64,000 nucleotides of DNA from NCBI GenBank assembly GCA_002011085.2, contig MTMB02000001.1:817007-881006 (forward strand), in the 5' to 3' direction. Shown piece after piece: positions 52,717 through 61,478 of the stretch. The stretch's first letter is position 1. Each line of letters opens with the position of its first letter. The stretch comes from Candidatus Geothermarchaeum rappei (GTDB lineage: Archaea; Thermoproteota; Nitrososphaeria; Geothermarchaeales; JDFR-13). The notes below the pieces were generated by a model that did not search any database, was not told the origin of the DNA, and saw only the letters and a program-made list of their open reading frames with translations. The position numbers and the translations under genes are program-made.

Positions 52717-54213
52717 TTAAGTCGGGAATATACCATATCCTTTACATTTACATGAATAACCATCTATGAGTTTCTTAAAAGCCAGGGATATTCTATACCT
52801 AGATAGGGAGGGATCGATAATTTCATCTATATACCCTTTTTTATATCCAGCCTCCGGCTTCTCAATCTCTTCTCGATATTCGTCGACAAACATCTGTCTA
52901 TGGATTGGGCCATACTTATCCCTATGTTTTCCGTAGAGCACTTCATAGGCCTCTTCAGCCCTCATTACACCTAATGATGAGGTGGGCCATGAAATCACGT
53001 ATCTGTTCCCCAAGTTTTTACTTCCCACTGCAATATATCCTCCTCCGTATGCGTTTCCAATTATGAGTGATACCATCGGCACCCTGGCATTTGCATATGC
53101 ATAAAGTAGTTTTGCAACATGCCTAATCATTCCTCTATGCTCCTCCTCTACGCCTAAGAGAAAACCAAGTGTATCGACTATGGTCAATATAGGTATGTTA
53201 AATGCATTGCAGAAGGATATGAATCTCGCGGCTTTTACACCAGCCTTGGAATCCAGGCGGCCTTCGTGATACATTCTATTGTTAGCCACGATCCCCACAA
53301 CCATACCGTCCATCCTGCCGAAACCCACTACAATATTCTGGGCATATGCATCTTGTATCTCAAGAAAACTATCATTATCGAGCAGGTGTCCTATTATACC
53401 ATGCACATCAAAAGATTCTCCTTTGGCGACCAAATCAGAATATGTCTCCAACTCCTTTATACGCCTACTATTAACCTCCTGCCTACTGTGGGGAGGGCAT
53501 TCTCTACAACTTGTAGGAAGAAAGGATATCAATTTTTTAACCTTATCCATTGCCTCATATTCATCTCTTCCAAGAAGATGCGCAACTCCACTTATAGTCA
53601 TATGTATATCCGGACCCCCTAATTCCTCAGGAGTAACATCCTCGCCCGTAACTTTTCTAACTACTCTGGGGCCGTTTACAAACATATAGCTTATTCCCCT
53701 AACCATGCAGATGAAGTCTGTAAGTGCAGGGCTATATACTGCGCCTCCCGCGCTGGGGCCCATGATGAGGCTTATCTGAGGCACTTTCCCTGAAGCCTCT
53801 ACTACCTTTTTAAATATCATGGCATATCCCTCCAGGCTATCGACGCCTCCCTCAATCCTAGCACCTCCTGAGTCAATCATCCCTACAATGATACCTCCAT
53901 TGTTAAGGGCTTCATCAATCAGATGAACAATCTTCTTTGCATGGGATAGATCTACACTACCGCCTTTGTAAGTGAAATCCTGGGCATATAAATATACAGG
54001 TCTTCCGTTTACGAAGCCCTTGCCAGTAACCACTCCTATATCAGCATTAGCCTCACCAAAATCTAGCTCTGTGAAGCTACCTTCATCGAAGAAATATTTA
54101 ATCCTTTCAACTATATGCAGCTTCCCTTTCTTATGCTGTTTCTCTATCCTTTCAATAGGATAACGCTTTGCTAATTTATGGATATCAGAACTTGGTTTAT
54201 CCACTTTAACCAA
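52717..54213 (-). CDS. Acyl-CoA carboxylase beta (carboxyltransferase) subunit
   Basis: The 498-residue product has two crotonase-like halves: GFVNGRPVYLYAQDFTYKGGSVDLSHAKKI, GGARIEGGVDSLEGYAMIF and LIMGPSAGGAVYSPAL, and in the second half VGIVANN, GFLLGVEEEHRGMIRHVAKLLYAYA and IGNAYGGGYIAVGSKNLG. It would transfer CO2 from biotin to propionyl-CoA or acetyl-CoA, or remove it from methylmalonyl-CoA as in the sodium-pumping decarboxylases. No biotin carboxylase or biotin carrier gene is nearby, which leaves the direction open. With mmsA and the cobalamin adenosyltransferase it fits methylmalonyl-CoA metabolism. Single gene, divergent from moaE. Confidence 0.87.
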   Translation of the reverse strand: MVKVDKPSSDIHKLAKRYPIERIEKQHKKGKLHIVERIKYFFDEGSFTELDFGEANADIGVVTGKGFVNGRPVYLYAQDFTYKGGSVDLSHAKKIVHLIDEALNNGGIIVGMIDSGGARIEGGVDSLEGYAMIFKKVVEASGKVPQISLIMGPSAGGAVYSPALTDFICMVRGISYMFVNGPRVVRKVTGEDVTPEELGGPDIHMTISGVAHLLGRDEYEAMDKVKKLISFLPTSCRECPPHSRQEVNSRRIKELETYSDLVAKGESFDVHGIIGHLLDNDSFLEIQDAYAQNIVVGFGRMDGMVVGIVANNRMYHEGRLDSKAGVKAARFISFCNAFNIPILTIVDTLGFLLGVEEEHRGMIRHVAKLLYAYANARVPMVSLIIGNAYGGGYIAVGSKNLGNRYVISWPTSSLGVMRAEEAYEVLYGKHRDKYGPIHRQMFVDEYREEIEKPEAGYKKGYIDEIIDPSLSRYRISLAFKKLIDGYSCKCKGYGIFPT

Positions 54214-54299
54214 CCAACATAATTTTTTTGAAGAACCAAATATTAATATGAGATTCTAGATAATACAATTTCTAGCTTATATGGGTATAAGGGGATAAC

Positions 54300-54719
54300 A
54301 TGGTCTCAGGAGTTTTTGATAAGGAGGATTTCAATGTTTACAAGAAAGTTAGTGATTTTATTAAAAGGAACTCCGATGGTGAGGCTGGAGCAATCAATAT
54401 ATTCATTGGAGAAGTTAAGAAAAAGGGTAGGAGAGGGGGAGTTAAAGCGCTTTATCTAGAGGCGTATAAAGAAGTGGCTAACAAAGCCATAAGAGAGATA
54501 TGTTATGAGCTAAAGAAGAAGTATAGTCTCATTGACATCGAGATAGGGCATGGGCTTGGTGAATATGAGGTAGGTGAACCTATAGTCTATGTGGCTATCG
54601 CGGCGAGAAGTAGAAGGGAGATGTTCTCCGCCATGGAGGAAGCGATTGAAATGTATAAGAAGATTCCCCCGATTTTCAAGAAAGAGATATATGAAGATGG
54701 TAGCAGTGAATGGATATGA
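54300..54719 (+). CDS. moaE: Molybdopterin synthase catalytic subunit
   Basis: Converts cyclic pyranopterin phosphate to molybdopterin with sulfur from MoaD; in hyperthermophiles the product usually serves tungsten enzymes. The 139-residue product has GAINIFIGEVKKKGRRGGV, YLEAYKEVANKAIREI, the family's IGHGLGEYEVGEPIVYVAIAARSRREMF, and the catalytic lysine region KKIPPIFKKEIYEDG ending SSEWI. ATG 54300 has GGGG six bases before it. moaD is not in the window. Single gene, 87 bp from the divergent carboxylase. Confidence 0.9.
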   Translation: MVSGVFDKEDFNVYKKVSDFIKRNSDGEAGAINIFIGEVKKKGRRGGVKALYLEAYKEVANKAIREICYELKKKYSLIDIEIGHGLGEYEVGEPIVYVAIAARSRREMFSAMEEAIEMYKKIPPIFKKEIYEDGSSEWI

Positions 54720-54832
54720 TATAATGCTGTTGAACTACATGGTGAGGTTCTTTATTAGTATAATATGGTTTAATTGTTTAAACAGCGATATATTAATAAT
54801 TAATAGAATTAATTAAATTATGGTGTAAAAAA

Positions 54833-55393
54833 TTGACCTATAAGGTTGAGATTAGATGGCATGGCCGTGGTGGTCACGGCCTAGTCTCAACATCGAATCT
54901 CCTCTGTGAAATGGTGGTTAGAAAGGGCTACTATGCACAGTCCATACCTATATTCGGCGCTGAGAGGAGAGGAGCACCCACACAGGTATTTACGAGGATC
55001 TCAGATAGCCCCATTAGGAAGAGAAGTGAGATTAAGAATCCTGATATAGTCATTGTAACTGACCCCAGTCTCTTTAACATTATTGATCCTTTACATGGAC
55101 TAGTGGATAAGGGAATTGTAATAGTTAATGCTAACGAAAGTACAGAGATCTCTTCGGAGAACAATTTCAAAATAATCAAGGTAAATGCAGTGGAGATCTC
55201 TCTTGAATCAGGTTTAACCGTTGGAGGCATTCCTGTTGTGACTATCCCACTTATGGGCGCGCTCCTCAAGATCTTGGGAATAGTTGATCTAAAAACTGTA
55301 GAGGAGGTTATTAGGGAGAGGTGGAGACCTGAAATCGCTGAAAGAAATATAAAGGCTCTGAAGATGGCTTCGGAGGTGGTTGAGATTGGGTGA
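54833..55393 (+). CDS. porC: Pyruvate/2-oxoacid:ferredoxin oxidoreductase gamma subunit
   Basis: The 186-residue product carries the conserved RWHGRGGHGLVSTSNLLC start and the AERRGAPTQVFTRISD segment that contacts the other subunits. With the delta, alpha and beta genes that follow, it forms the CoA-dependent oxidative decarboxylase giving acetyl-CoA, CO2 and reduced ferredoxin. TTG 54833 has GGTG seven bases upstream. It is the first gene of the operon, after 113 bp that contain TATA-like sequence. The delta start lies inside its last codons. Pyruvate is the likely substrate, from the four-separate-subunit layout, but another 2-oxoacid is possible. Confidence 0.9.
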   Translation: MTYKVEIRWHGRGGHGLVSTSNLLCEMVVRKGYYAQSIPIFGAERRGAPTQVFTRISDSPIRKRSEIKNPDIVIVTDPSLFNIIDPLHGLVDKGIVIVNANESTEISSENNFKIIKVNAVEISLESGLTVGGIPVVTIPLMGALLKILGIVDLKTVEEVIRERWRPEIAERNIKALKMASEVVEIG

Positions 55394-55646
55394 AGTAATG
55401 TATCCTGTCACTGAGCCTGGAGAAGGGGCGGCTGGCAAGACAGGGAACTGGAGATGGCAGAAACCGATTATAATAATAGATAAATGCGTTAAATGTGGAT
55501 TATGCTGGGTATATTGCCCTGAGCCGGCGATTTATTTGGATAAAATGGGGTATCCCCACGTGAACTATGAGTGGTGTAAGGGATGCGGCATATGTGCCCA
55601 TGAATGCCCCTCGAAGGCAATTGAGATGGTGAGTGAATATGAGTAG
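55386..55646 (+). CDS. porD: Pyruvate:ferredoxin oxidoreductase delta subunit (2[4Fe-4S] ferredoxin)
   Basis: The product of about 86 residues has the family lead EPGEGAAGKTGNWRWQKP and two 4Fe-4S motifs, CVKCGLCWVYCPEP and CKGCGICAHECPSK. It carries electrons from the TPP site to soluble ferredoxin. TTG 55386 has GGAGGTGG six bases before it; ATG 55398 with GGTGA is nearly as good. Both lie inside or next to the end of the gamma gene, so translation is coupled. The end overlaps the alpha start. Confidence 0.9.
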   Translation: MGEVMYPVTEPGEGAAGKTGNWRWQKPIIIIDKCVKCGLCWVYCPEPAIYLDKMGYPHVNYEWCKGCGICAHECPSKAIEMVSEYE

Positions 55647-56820
55647 AACCAAGCTTGTTTTAACAGGTAATTATGCATCAGCCTATGCCGTCCTACACTC
55701 AAAGGTTGAGATTGTCCCAGCATATCCGATTACGCCTCAGACAACGATAGTTGAGAAGATCGATGAGTTTATAGAGACAGGCATGTTGGATGCTACTATG
55801 GTTAGGGTCGAATCAGAACATTCAGCTATGGCGGTGGCGATCGGCGCTTCAGCCGTTGGAGTGAGAACATATACTGCGACGAGTAGCCACGGACTACTAT
55901 ATATGTATGAAAACCTATGGTGGGCTGCAAACGCCCGATTACCTATCGTAGCAACATTCGTAACCAGAACCCTTGGCCCTCCCTGGAATATATGGAGCGA
56001 TCACCAGGATTTCATGACTCTCAGAGACTCAGGCTGGATATTATTCATGGTTAAAGACGCTCAAGAGGCATACGACTTGACTATACAGGCCTTTAAAATA
56101 GCTGAAAACCCAGATGTTAGGCTACCTGTTGGAATAGCATACGACGCATTCGTGATAAGCCATACGGCAGAGCCCGTTGAGCTACTCACTCAAGAGGAAG
56201 CGGATAAATTCCTTCCTAGCCCAAGAGCGATACAGCCTCTACTAGACGTCGATAAACCCTATTCAATCGGGAACCTTCCAAGAGCAGATTATCACTATAT
56301 TCTTAGGAAGAACTTATGGGAGAATATTCTAGATGCAAAGAAAGCTATTAGGGAAGTAGGAAGAGAATACGGGGAGTTAAGTGGACGAGACTATAGCTCA
56401 CTGGTTGAAGAATATAAGTGTGAAGACGCGGATACAGTCTTTATATCAATGGGAGCCATGGCTGGAGAAGGCATGGATGCTGTTGATAAACTTCGCGACA
56501 AAGGGTATAAAGTAGGACATTTAACTATAAGGACATATAGGCCGTTCCCAGACCATGAGATAAAGACTATCGCGGAGAATGCTAAGAGACTCATCGTATT
56601 CAGCAGAGCCCTTTCCAACGGCAAGGGAGGAATATTATATGATGACATTGCATCCACACTCTATAGAGAAGGCCAGAGGATAGAGACATATGATATTATA
56701 GCCGGCTTGGCGGGAACTGAGGTCTCAGAAGAAGATTTTATGAAGATATACTATGATACTAGGAGTGGAAAACTGGATACTGGAAAAAGTATTTTCATCA
56801 GGAGGGGTGAATATGTATAG
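55639..56820 (+). CDS. porA: Pyruvate:ferredoxin oxidoreductase alpha subunit
   Basis: The product of about 393 residues has AYPITPQTTIVEKIDEF, RVESEHSAMAVAIGASAVGVRTYTATSSHGL and DHQDFMTLRDSGWI, as usual for the subunit that holds the pyrimidine-binding part of the TPP site. Its second domain has HLTIRTYRPFPDHEI. ATG 55639 follows GGTGAG, with the delta stop at 55646, so the genes overlap. The beta gene overlaps its end by 8 bp. The length is normal for the four-subunit archaeal enzyme. Confidence 0.92.
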   Translation: MSRTKLVLTGNYASAYAVLHSKVEIVPAYPITPQTTIVEKIDEFIETGMLDATMVRVESEHSAMAVAIGASAVGVRTYTATSSHGLLYMYENLWWAANARLPIVATFVTRTLGPPWNIWSDHQDFMTLRDSGWILFMVKDAQEAYDLTIQAFKIAENPDVRLPVGIAYDAFVISHTAEPVELLTQEEADKFLPSPRAIQPLLDVDKPYSIGNLPRADYHYILRKNLWENILDAKKAIREVGREYGELSGRDYSSLVEEYKCEDADTVFISMGAMAGEGMDAVDKLRDKGYKVGHLTIRTYRPFPDHEIKTIAENAKRLIVFSRALSNGKGGILYDDIASTLYREGQRIETYDIIAGLAGTEVSEEDFMKIYYDTRSGKLDTGKSIFIRRGEYV

Positions 56821-57724
56821 ACCTAAAATAGTTGAAAACCTTGGGGAAGATGAATGGATATACGCGGGTCATCCAGCATGCCATGGATGTGGAGCAGCAC
56901 TCGGATTAAGACATTTGCTGAAAACAATTGGTAAGAAATCTATCCTAGTCGTTCCAGCTGGATGCACAAGTATTATTGCTGGAACAATGAATGCAGCGAC
57001 CTTCAATATACCGTTTATCCATACAGCATTTGGAGCGGCTGCTGCAGTTGCTTCTGGAGTGGCTGAAGCATTAAGCAAGAAAGGTATGGATGACATAAAT
57101 GTAGTGGTTTGGGCAGGAGACGGAGGCACATATGACATTGGCCTGGCATCCCTCAGCGGAGCGGCGGAGAGAGGGCATAATATATTATTTGTATTGGATG
57201 ACAACGAGGCCTATATGAACACCGGGATACAGAGAAGTGGTGGGACTCCTAGAGGAGCATGGACAACAACCACGATAACTGGTAAGAAGGAGGAGAAGAA
57301 GGATATTATGAAGATAGTGTTATCTCATCATGTGCCATATGCAGCTACTGCGAGCGTGGCATACCCATTAGATTTTAATAGGAAAGTGAAGAAGGCCCTA
57401 GGGATAAAGGGGTTCAAGTTTATCCATCTAATGGCTCCATGCCCACCTGGATGGAGATTTGAGACACACATGACTATTGAGATAGCTAGAAGAGCCGTTC
57501 TAAGCGGTGCATGGATATTAATGGAGTATGAGAATGGTAGGCTGAGGCTAAACCCACCCAGTAGCAATATGTTGGATAAGAGAAGGATATCCTTAGAGGA
57601 GTATCTAATGATGCAAGGCCGTTTTAAGCATGTCAAAAGAGAGCTGCTTGAAGAGCTGAAGAGAGACGTTGAATTAAGATGGAGTGAGATTAAGGAGATA
57701 CTTGAGAAACAGGGTAAGCAGTAG
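56813..57724 (+). CDS. porB: Pyruvate:ferredoxin oxidoreductase beta subunit (TPP-binding)
   Basis: The product of about 303 residues has GHPACHGCGAALGLRHLL, the GCTS segment with a third cysteine for the proximal cluster, AGDGGTYDIGLASLSGAAERGH (the GDG...N TPP motif) and LDDNEAYMNTGIQRSGGTP. ATG 56813 after GGAGGGGTG is the right start; the frame is open upstream within porA, but that stretch is not protein-like. It is the last gene of the por operon. A heme O synthase-like gene follows 42 bp later. Confidence 0.92.
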   Translation: MYRPKIVENLGEDEWIYAGHPACHGCGAALGLRHLLKTIGKKSILVVPAGCTSIIAGTMNAATFNIPFIHTAFGAAAAVASGVAEALSKKGMDDINVVVWAGDGGTYDIGLASLSGAAERGHNILFVLDDNEAYMNTGIQRSGGTPRGAWTTTTITGKKEEKKDIMKIVLSHHVPYAATASVAYPLDFNRKVKKALGIKGFKFIHLMAPCPPGWRFETHMTIEIARRAVLSGAWILMEYENGRLRLNPPSSNMLDKRRISLEEYLMMQGRFKHVKRELLEELKRDVELRWSEIKEILEKQGKQ

Positions 57725-57766
57725 AAGAGAGCGTTAAGGAAAACCTACAGGGGTGGATAGGTGTAG

Positions 57767-58642
57767 ATGAACCGTATTGCAAATACTCTAAAGACCTACT
57801 TCATTTTAACCAAGCCTAGGCTCTGGCTCCTTCTCCTATATACGGGTATAGTCGGGTACATAATAGGTTCAAAGGGCAGTATAGATCCAAATACATTCAT
57901 CATCCTCTTTATATCTTTATGGGCGGGAACAGCGGGGGCGAATACTGTAACTAGCTATATTGACCGTGATATAGATGCTATTATGAGAAGAACTAGGAGA
58001 AGACCTCTACCAAGTGGCCAGATTAAGCCACCTATTTATGCACTATACTTTGGCCTGGCCTTATCAGCCGTAGCCTTAGTCACATCATATATGATAAACT
58101 TAGTTGCATTCCTATTCATGCTATTTGGGTTAGTGGACAATATAGTTATATACAGCCTACTTACAAAAAGGCGTACAGTATGGAATATAATACTTGGGAG
58201 CTTCAGTGGAGGCGCCCCAGTTATAATTGGTTATGCTGCTGCAACAGGTGTAGTAGATACGTTATCCTTGTTGTGGGCGATATTTATAGTAATCTGGACA
58301 CCGATCCACATATGGAGCCTGGCACTCTACTATAGAGAGGATTATGGTAAGGCTGGTGTCCCAATGCTCCCAGCTGTAGTTAATGTCGATAAAGCCATAA
58401 GATGTATAGCTATCTCAGCCATAATACTTGTAGTATCAAACATGGCGCTACCAATCCTATATCCAGTATACATGAATCTAATATTCCTAGTTCCATCAGC
58501 TATACTTAACTTCATAATTCTATACTGGTCCCTAAAGCTCTTGGTAAAGCCGTCTGAAAAACTATCCTGGAGATTGTTTAAAATCACTAGTCCCTATCTA
58601 GGCATTATCTTCACTGTAGCCATGATCATACATCTTATCTAA
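57767..58642 (+). CDS. ctaB: Protoheme IX farnesyltransferase (heme O synthase), UbiA family
   Basis: Attaches a farnesyl-type chain to heme B for heme-copper oxidases. The 291-residue membrane protein has eight or nine helices. The first aspartate-rich motif is ANTVTSYIDRDIDAIMRRTRRRPLPSG, and the second loop has YREDYGKAGVPMLP. Both are diagnostic for CtaB/CyoE rather than for menaquinone or lipid prenyltransferases. This implies an oxygen-respiring host, or one descended from such. ATG 57767 has GGTG just before it and GGGGTGG further up. It may be read from the por promoter. Oxidase genes are not in the window. Confidence 0.85.
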   Translation: MNRIANTLKTYFILTKPRLWLLLLYTGIVGYIIGSKGSIDPNTFIILFISLWAGTAGANTVTSYIDRDIDAIMRRTRRRPLPSGQIKPPIYALYFGLALSAVALVTSYMINLVAFLFMLFGLVDNIVIYSLLTKRRTVWNIILGSFSGGAPVIIGYAAATGVVDTLSLLWAIFIVIWTPIHIWSLALYYREDYGKAGVPMLPAVVNVDKAIRCIAISAIILVVSNMALPILYPVYMNLIFLVPSAILNFIILYWSLKLLVKPSEKLSWRLFKITSPYLGIIFTVAMIIHLI

Positions 58643-58647
58643 GTTAT

Positions 58648-60300
58648 TTATGCCTCTTCTGAGGCCGTACGCTCCATCAAGAGATTAGACGCTTCGTTAA
58701 CCATAAGAACCTTTGTGAAATCAAGAGGTAGAACAGCATATTTCAGGAAGGTGTCGTTAAACCATTTATCGTTAAAATAACTTCCAAGGAGAATCCTCAT
58801 ACTCTCCCTAAGGCTCCAAATACTCTTGAAACCGATGTGGGGAGACAATGACATAGTAGGTGAGATAACGAGTTTCAAAATATGGGTCACAGCCTCATTC
58901 TTATCCATATAACCCTCTTCCACAAGCTTATTAAGCGCCTCGAGATGAGTCATCTCTCCAGTATTTACCTTTATATCTAAATAGGCTAGTAAAGCATTCT
59001 GATATAATGTTAGTAGCCTTAAGAAACGATTTTTGAGGCTGTTTAGGAAGCCATATTCACCCATGAGGTTATCAGCATATACTGACCACCCCTCCATTAC
59101 CTCAGGCAGATCAAGTAACATCCTAACATAATTCCTGCCTTCAATACTTCTTGTAAAGATAACGTGGTAACCTGGATAAATGGTTCTCAAGATCCTGTGT
59201 AAGGCAAAGTAGACATTATGTAACTTGAGTATCTCAGGATCCTCACTGACATTTATCAACACCTTGACACTCTTCAACTCCCCAATTTGATGGAAAGATG
59301 GGAAGTAATAGATGATAGGCATTACATCCCTAATCATAGATGGAACGGGCTCTATCTCAACCTCCATATTTGGGAGGCTCAGGAGATTCTTTTCGTTTAT
59401 AACCCTCTTAACCTCCAGAAGTCCCTGATGATATACAGTTAATGCGACGTTTGATGTCTTAGGAGAATCTACACCAATCATTTCTAGGATCTCCCTGGGT
59501 TCGGATCCTTTCTTAATTTCTTCCACAACCTTTAAAAGCCTAGTTTTATATGTCTCGATATCCTTCTTGATCTCTTTCTCCATATCATTAACAGAGGTGC
59601 CTAGTCTCCTCAGCCTAATTAGCTTCTCATAAAGTTGCTTCCCCATCACATAATCCCTGATCTCCTTACTACGCATACTCTGAAGCCAAGTAATATAGGA
59701 CTCCACCACCTCAACGCCTTTATCAAAATCCTCTTTATGCTCTGCCATCCATTTCGAGATCTCTGGGTTAGATACATAGTCATTATAAATCCCCTTCAAC
59801 AAGCCCACGAGATTTTTAGCGGCTAATATACCAGCGTCTATAAATATCTGTACAGGGAGCTCTAACCTAGCTTTCGACTTCTCAAGGAAAGATGGTAGCT
59901 CTTCCAGCTTATGTAGGATAAACCTAACCTTTTCTTTAATCGATATACTACCACTTAAATATACTGATAGGATCATTGAAAATGCAATATCTGGTGCATC
60001 TGGATACATTTTCCACAGGGGCCATTCATCTATGAAGAAGAGCCTTAGTTTAAGGTAATTCCTAAATGAATAGTAGTCGATGCGTGTCTCTAAGGGGAGG
60101 GTCGAGGCATCGATCTCCTCAAGCTTCTCAAGCTGTATCTGTAGAAGACCCCTTTCTATAGGTATTGAATTAGGTGAAAGGTCGGGTAGAGGTTTATCCA
60201 ATACACCTAATCCAATGTATACTGACTGCTCAGGGTGGAGTTCAACGAGCTTGGTAAATGTCTCCTTAACGATATTCCAAAATTGCTGGACATAGGACAT
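58648..60300 (-). CDS. DUF885-like protein with a degenerate active site
   Basis: The 550-residue helical protein resembles DUF885 (a zinc-peptidase-like fold) in its overall plan and in PGYHVIF with MEGWSVYADNLMGEYGF near residues 365-405. In typical members the first motif is HE followed by PGHHLQ; here the histidine-glutamate is HR (ALHRILRTIYPGYH), so the metal site is probably incomplete. It may have lost peptidase action and serve as a binding protein, or it may use other ligands. There is no signal peptide, so it should be cytoplasmic. Convergent with ctaB (6 bp); single gene. Confidence 0.7.
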   Translation of the reverse strand: MSYVQQFWNIVKETFTKLVELHPEQSVYIGLGVLDKPLPDLSPNSIPIERGLLQIQLEKLEEIDASTLPLETRIDYYSFRNYLKLRLFFIDEWPLWKMYPDAPDIAFSMILSVYLSGSISIKEKVRFILHKLEELPSFLEKSKARLELPVQIFIDAGILAAKNLVGLLKGIYNDYVSNPEISKWMAEHKEDFDKGVEVVESYITWLQSMRSKEIRDYVMGKQLYEKLIRLRRLGTSVNDMEKEIKKDIETYKTRLLKVVEEIKKGSEPREILEMIGVDSPKTSNVALTVYHQGLLEVKRVINEKNLLSLPNMEVEIEPVPSMIRDVMPIIYYFPSFHQIGELKSVKVLINVSEDPEILKLHNVYFALHRILRTIYPGYHVIFTRSIEGRNYVRMLLDLPEVMEGWSVYADNLMGEYGFLNSLKNRFLRLLTLYQNALLAYLDIKVNTGEMTHLEALNKLVEEGYMDKNEAVTHILKLVISPTMSLSPHIGFKSIWSLRESMRILLGSYFNDKWFNDTFLKYAVLPLDFTKVLMVNEASNLLMERTASEEA

Positions 60301-60460
60301 TTATATCTCCACCCACCACCATAGTCTTCATACTAAATCGCTTACAATAAGGTATACCAACACTTTATATTTAATTTATTCACTTATTATTATCCCATTA
60401 GACAGATGATATAGAGCATATAATAAAGCGAAATTTAATTTTTAGGGTCGAGGCTGGACC

Positions 60461-60503
60461 AATGGATATGTTTCCAAAATGGAAATAAAAAGCTATATCC
60501 ATT
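60461..60503 (+). promoter_or_regulatory. Nested hairpin in the leader of the methyltransferase-like gene
   Basis: Outer nine-pair arms AATGGATAT/ATATCCATT (60461-60469, 60495-60503) enclose a second six-pair hairpin TTTCCA-AAA-TGGAAA (60471-60485). An AT-rich TATA-like stretch about 25 bp before would start the RNA at the base of the stem. The ATG at 60530 follows without a clear ribosome binding site. Confidence 0.45.
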
Positions 60504-60529
60504 ATCTATTCTAATAATTATCTCTCGAG

Positions 60530-61204
60530 ATGAACACGAATTTTGAAGTTAATTGGTATGGGAACTGGCAGCTAGTAATTGCATCCATATTATTATCTAC
60601 ATTTATATTTACCGTTTTCCTAGCTAAACCTAAGAAGATGGATTGGAAGTCATACGGGTTGACTGAAGCATTTATAGTATCCTTATTTACAGAGATGTTT
60701 GGTATCCCACTTACTATATACCTTTTGTCCACGTATTTTGACATATCAATTCCTATAAATGGATTAACGGGCCATCTTTGGGCCACCCTATTTGCCTTAA
60801 CAGGTTTAATGGATCTGGAGACTGGAGTTATGGTGGTCATGAGCATAAGCCTAGCATTAATTGGGATAGGGACGATACTGCTAATAGGAGGGTGGATCCA
60901 AGTATACAGAAATAGAGGGGGGATAGCCGATACAGGGCTATATAGATACATAAGGCATCCACAGTACCTTGGTATAATGCTTATTATAATAGGTTTCATG
61001 GTTCAGTGGCCTACAATACCCACATTGATAATGTTCCCTATACTGATATATGTATACTACAGACAGGCATTGAAAGAAGAGAAGAGCATGATAGAGGCAT
61101 TTGGAGAGGAATATATCAATTATATGGCTAAAACCCCTAGATTCAACATATTCAGCAAAACCATAGTCAGAAACTGTCGCATTAGAAAAAGAATTAAAGT
61201 GTAA
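60530..61204 (+). CDS. Isoprenylcysteine carboxyl methyltransferase-like membrane protein
   Basis: The 224-residue protein has five or so hydrophobic helices and the ICMT/PEMT C-terminal signature: YRYIRHPQYLGIMLIIIG, then EEKSMIEAFGEEYINYMAKTPRF, which binds S-adenosylmethionine. Family members methylate prenylated cysteines, phospholipids or other small substrates; archaeal targets are unknown. The presence of a CPBP (Rce1-like) protease in the window is suggestive, because both kinds of enzyme process CaaX proteins in eukaryotes, but the genes are 40 kb apart. The leader contains a strong hairpin. Confidence 0.8.
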   Translation: MNTNFEVNWYGNWQLVIASILLSTFIFTVFLAKPKKMDWKSYGLTEAFIVSLFTEMFGIPLTIYLLSTYFDISIPINGLTGHLWATLFALTGLMDLETGVMVVMSISLALIGIGTILLIGGWIQVYRNRGGIADTGLYRYIRHPQYLGIMLIIIGFMVQWPTIPTLIMFPILIYVYYRQALKEEKSMIEAFGEEYINYMAKTPRFNIFSKTIVRNCRIRKRIKV

Positions 61205-61351
61205 AAGCCTTAGAACCTTCCATTTTTTATATAAAAAATATTCAAAATAACCAAGACAAAAGAGTAAGGATACGCTAAAAACCTTAATAATTTATTAGAG
61301 ACAACTAATTATATTGTTTAAATAAAATTCAACCTATGGAAAGGTGTCTCC

Positions 61352-61477
61352 ATGGATAAGGATTGCGATACAGGGCTGAGAATAGCGTCGGACAATGCTA
61401 CGCTTTATACATGCGTTATAGAAGAAGTTCTTGAGGATATAATTCGATACATAATTAAATTTAATAACAGGTTTTGA
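61352..61477 (+). CDS. Short protein (41 aa) coupled to the downstream gene
   Basis: ATG 61352 has GGTG six bases upstream and opens a 41-codon frame that ends TGA 61475-61477, with the next gene starting GTG 61479. The product is acidic and helical towards the end (CVIEEVLEDIIRYIIKF) and has two cysteines. Its first part, GLRIASDNATLY, is unlike a simple leader peptide. It is not recognised; the good ribosome binding site and the tight coupling are the evidence for a real gene. Confidence 0.55.
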   Translation: MDKDCDTGLRIASDNATLYTCVIEEVLEDIIRYIIKFNNRF

Positions 61478-61478
61478 G

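Noticed and set aside
60464-60490. Eight-codon frame MDMFPKWK before the ICMT-like gene as a leader peptide gene
   Set aside because: No ribosome binding site, and the bases are better explained by the nested hairpin of which they are a part.
61223-61238. Perfect palindrome TTTTTTATATAAAAAA
   Set aside because: Only A and T, just after a gene end and before a new promoter; it is expected by chance in such DNA and may be a T-rich termination signal.
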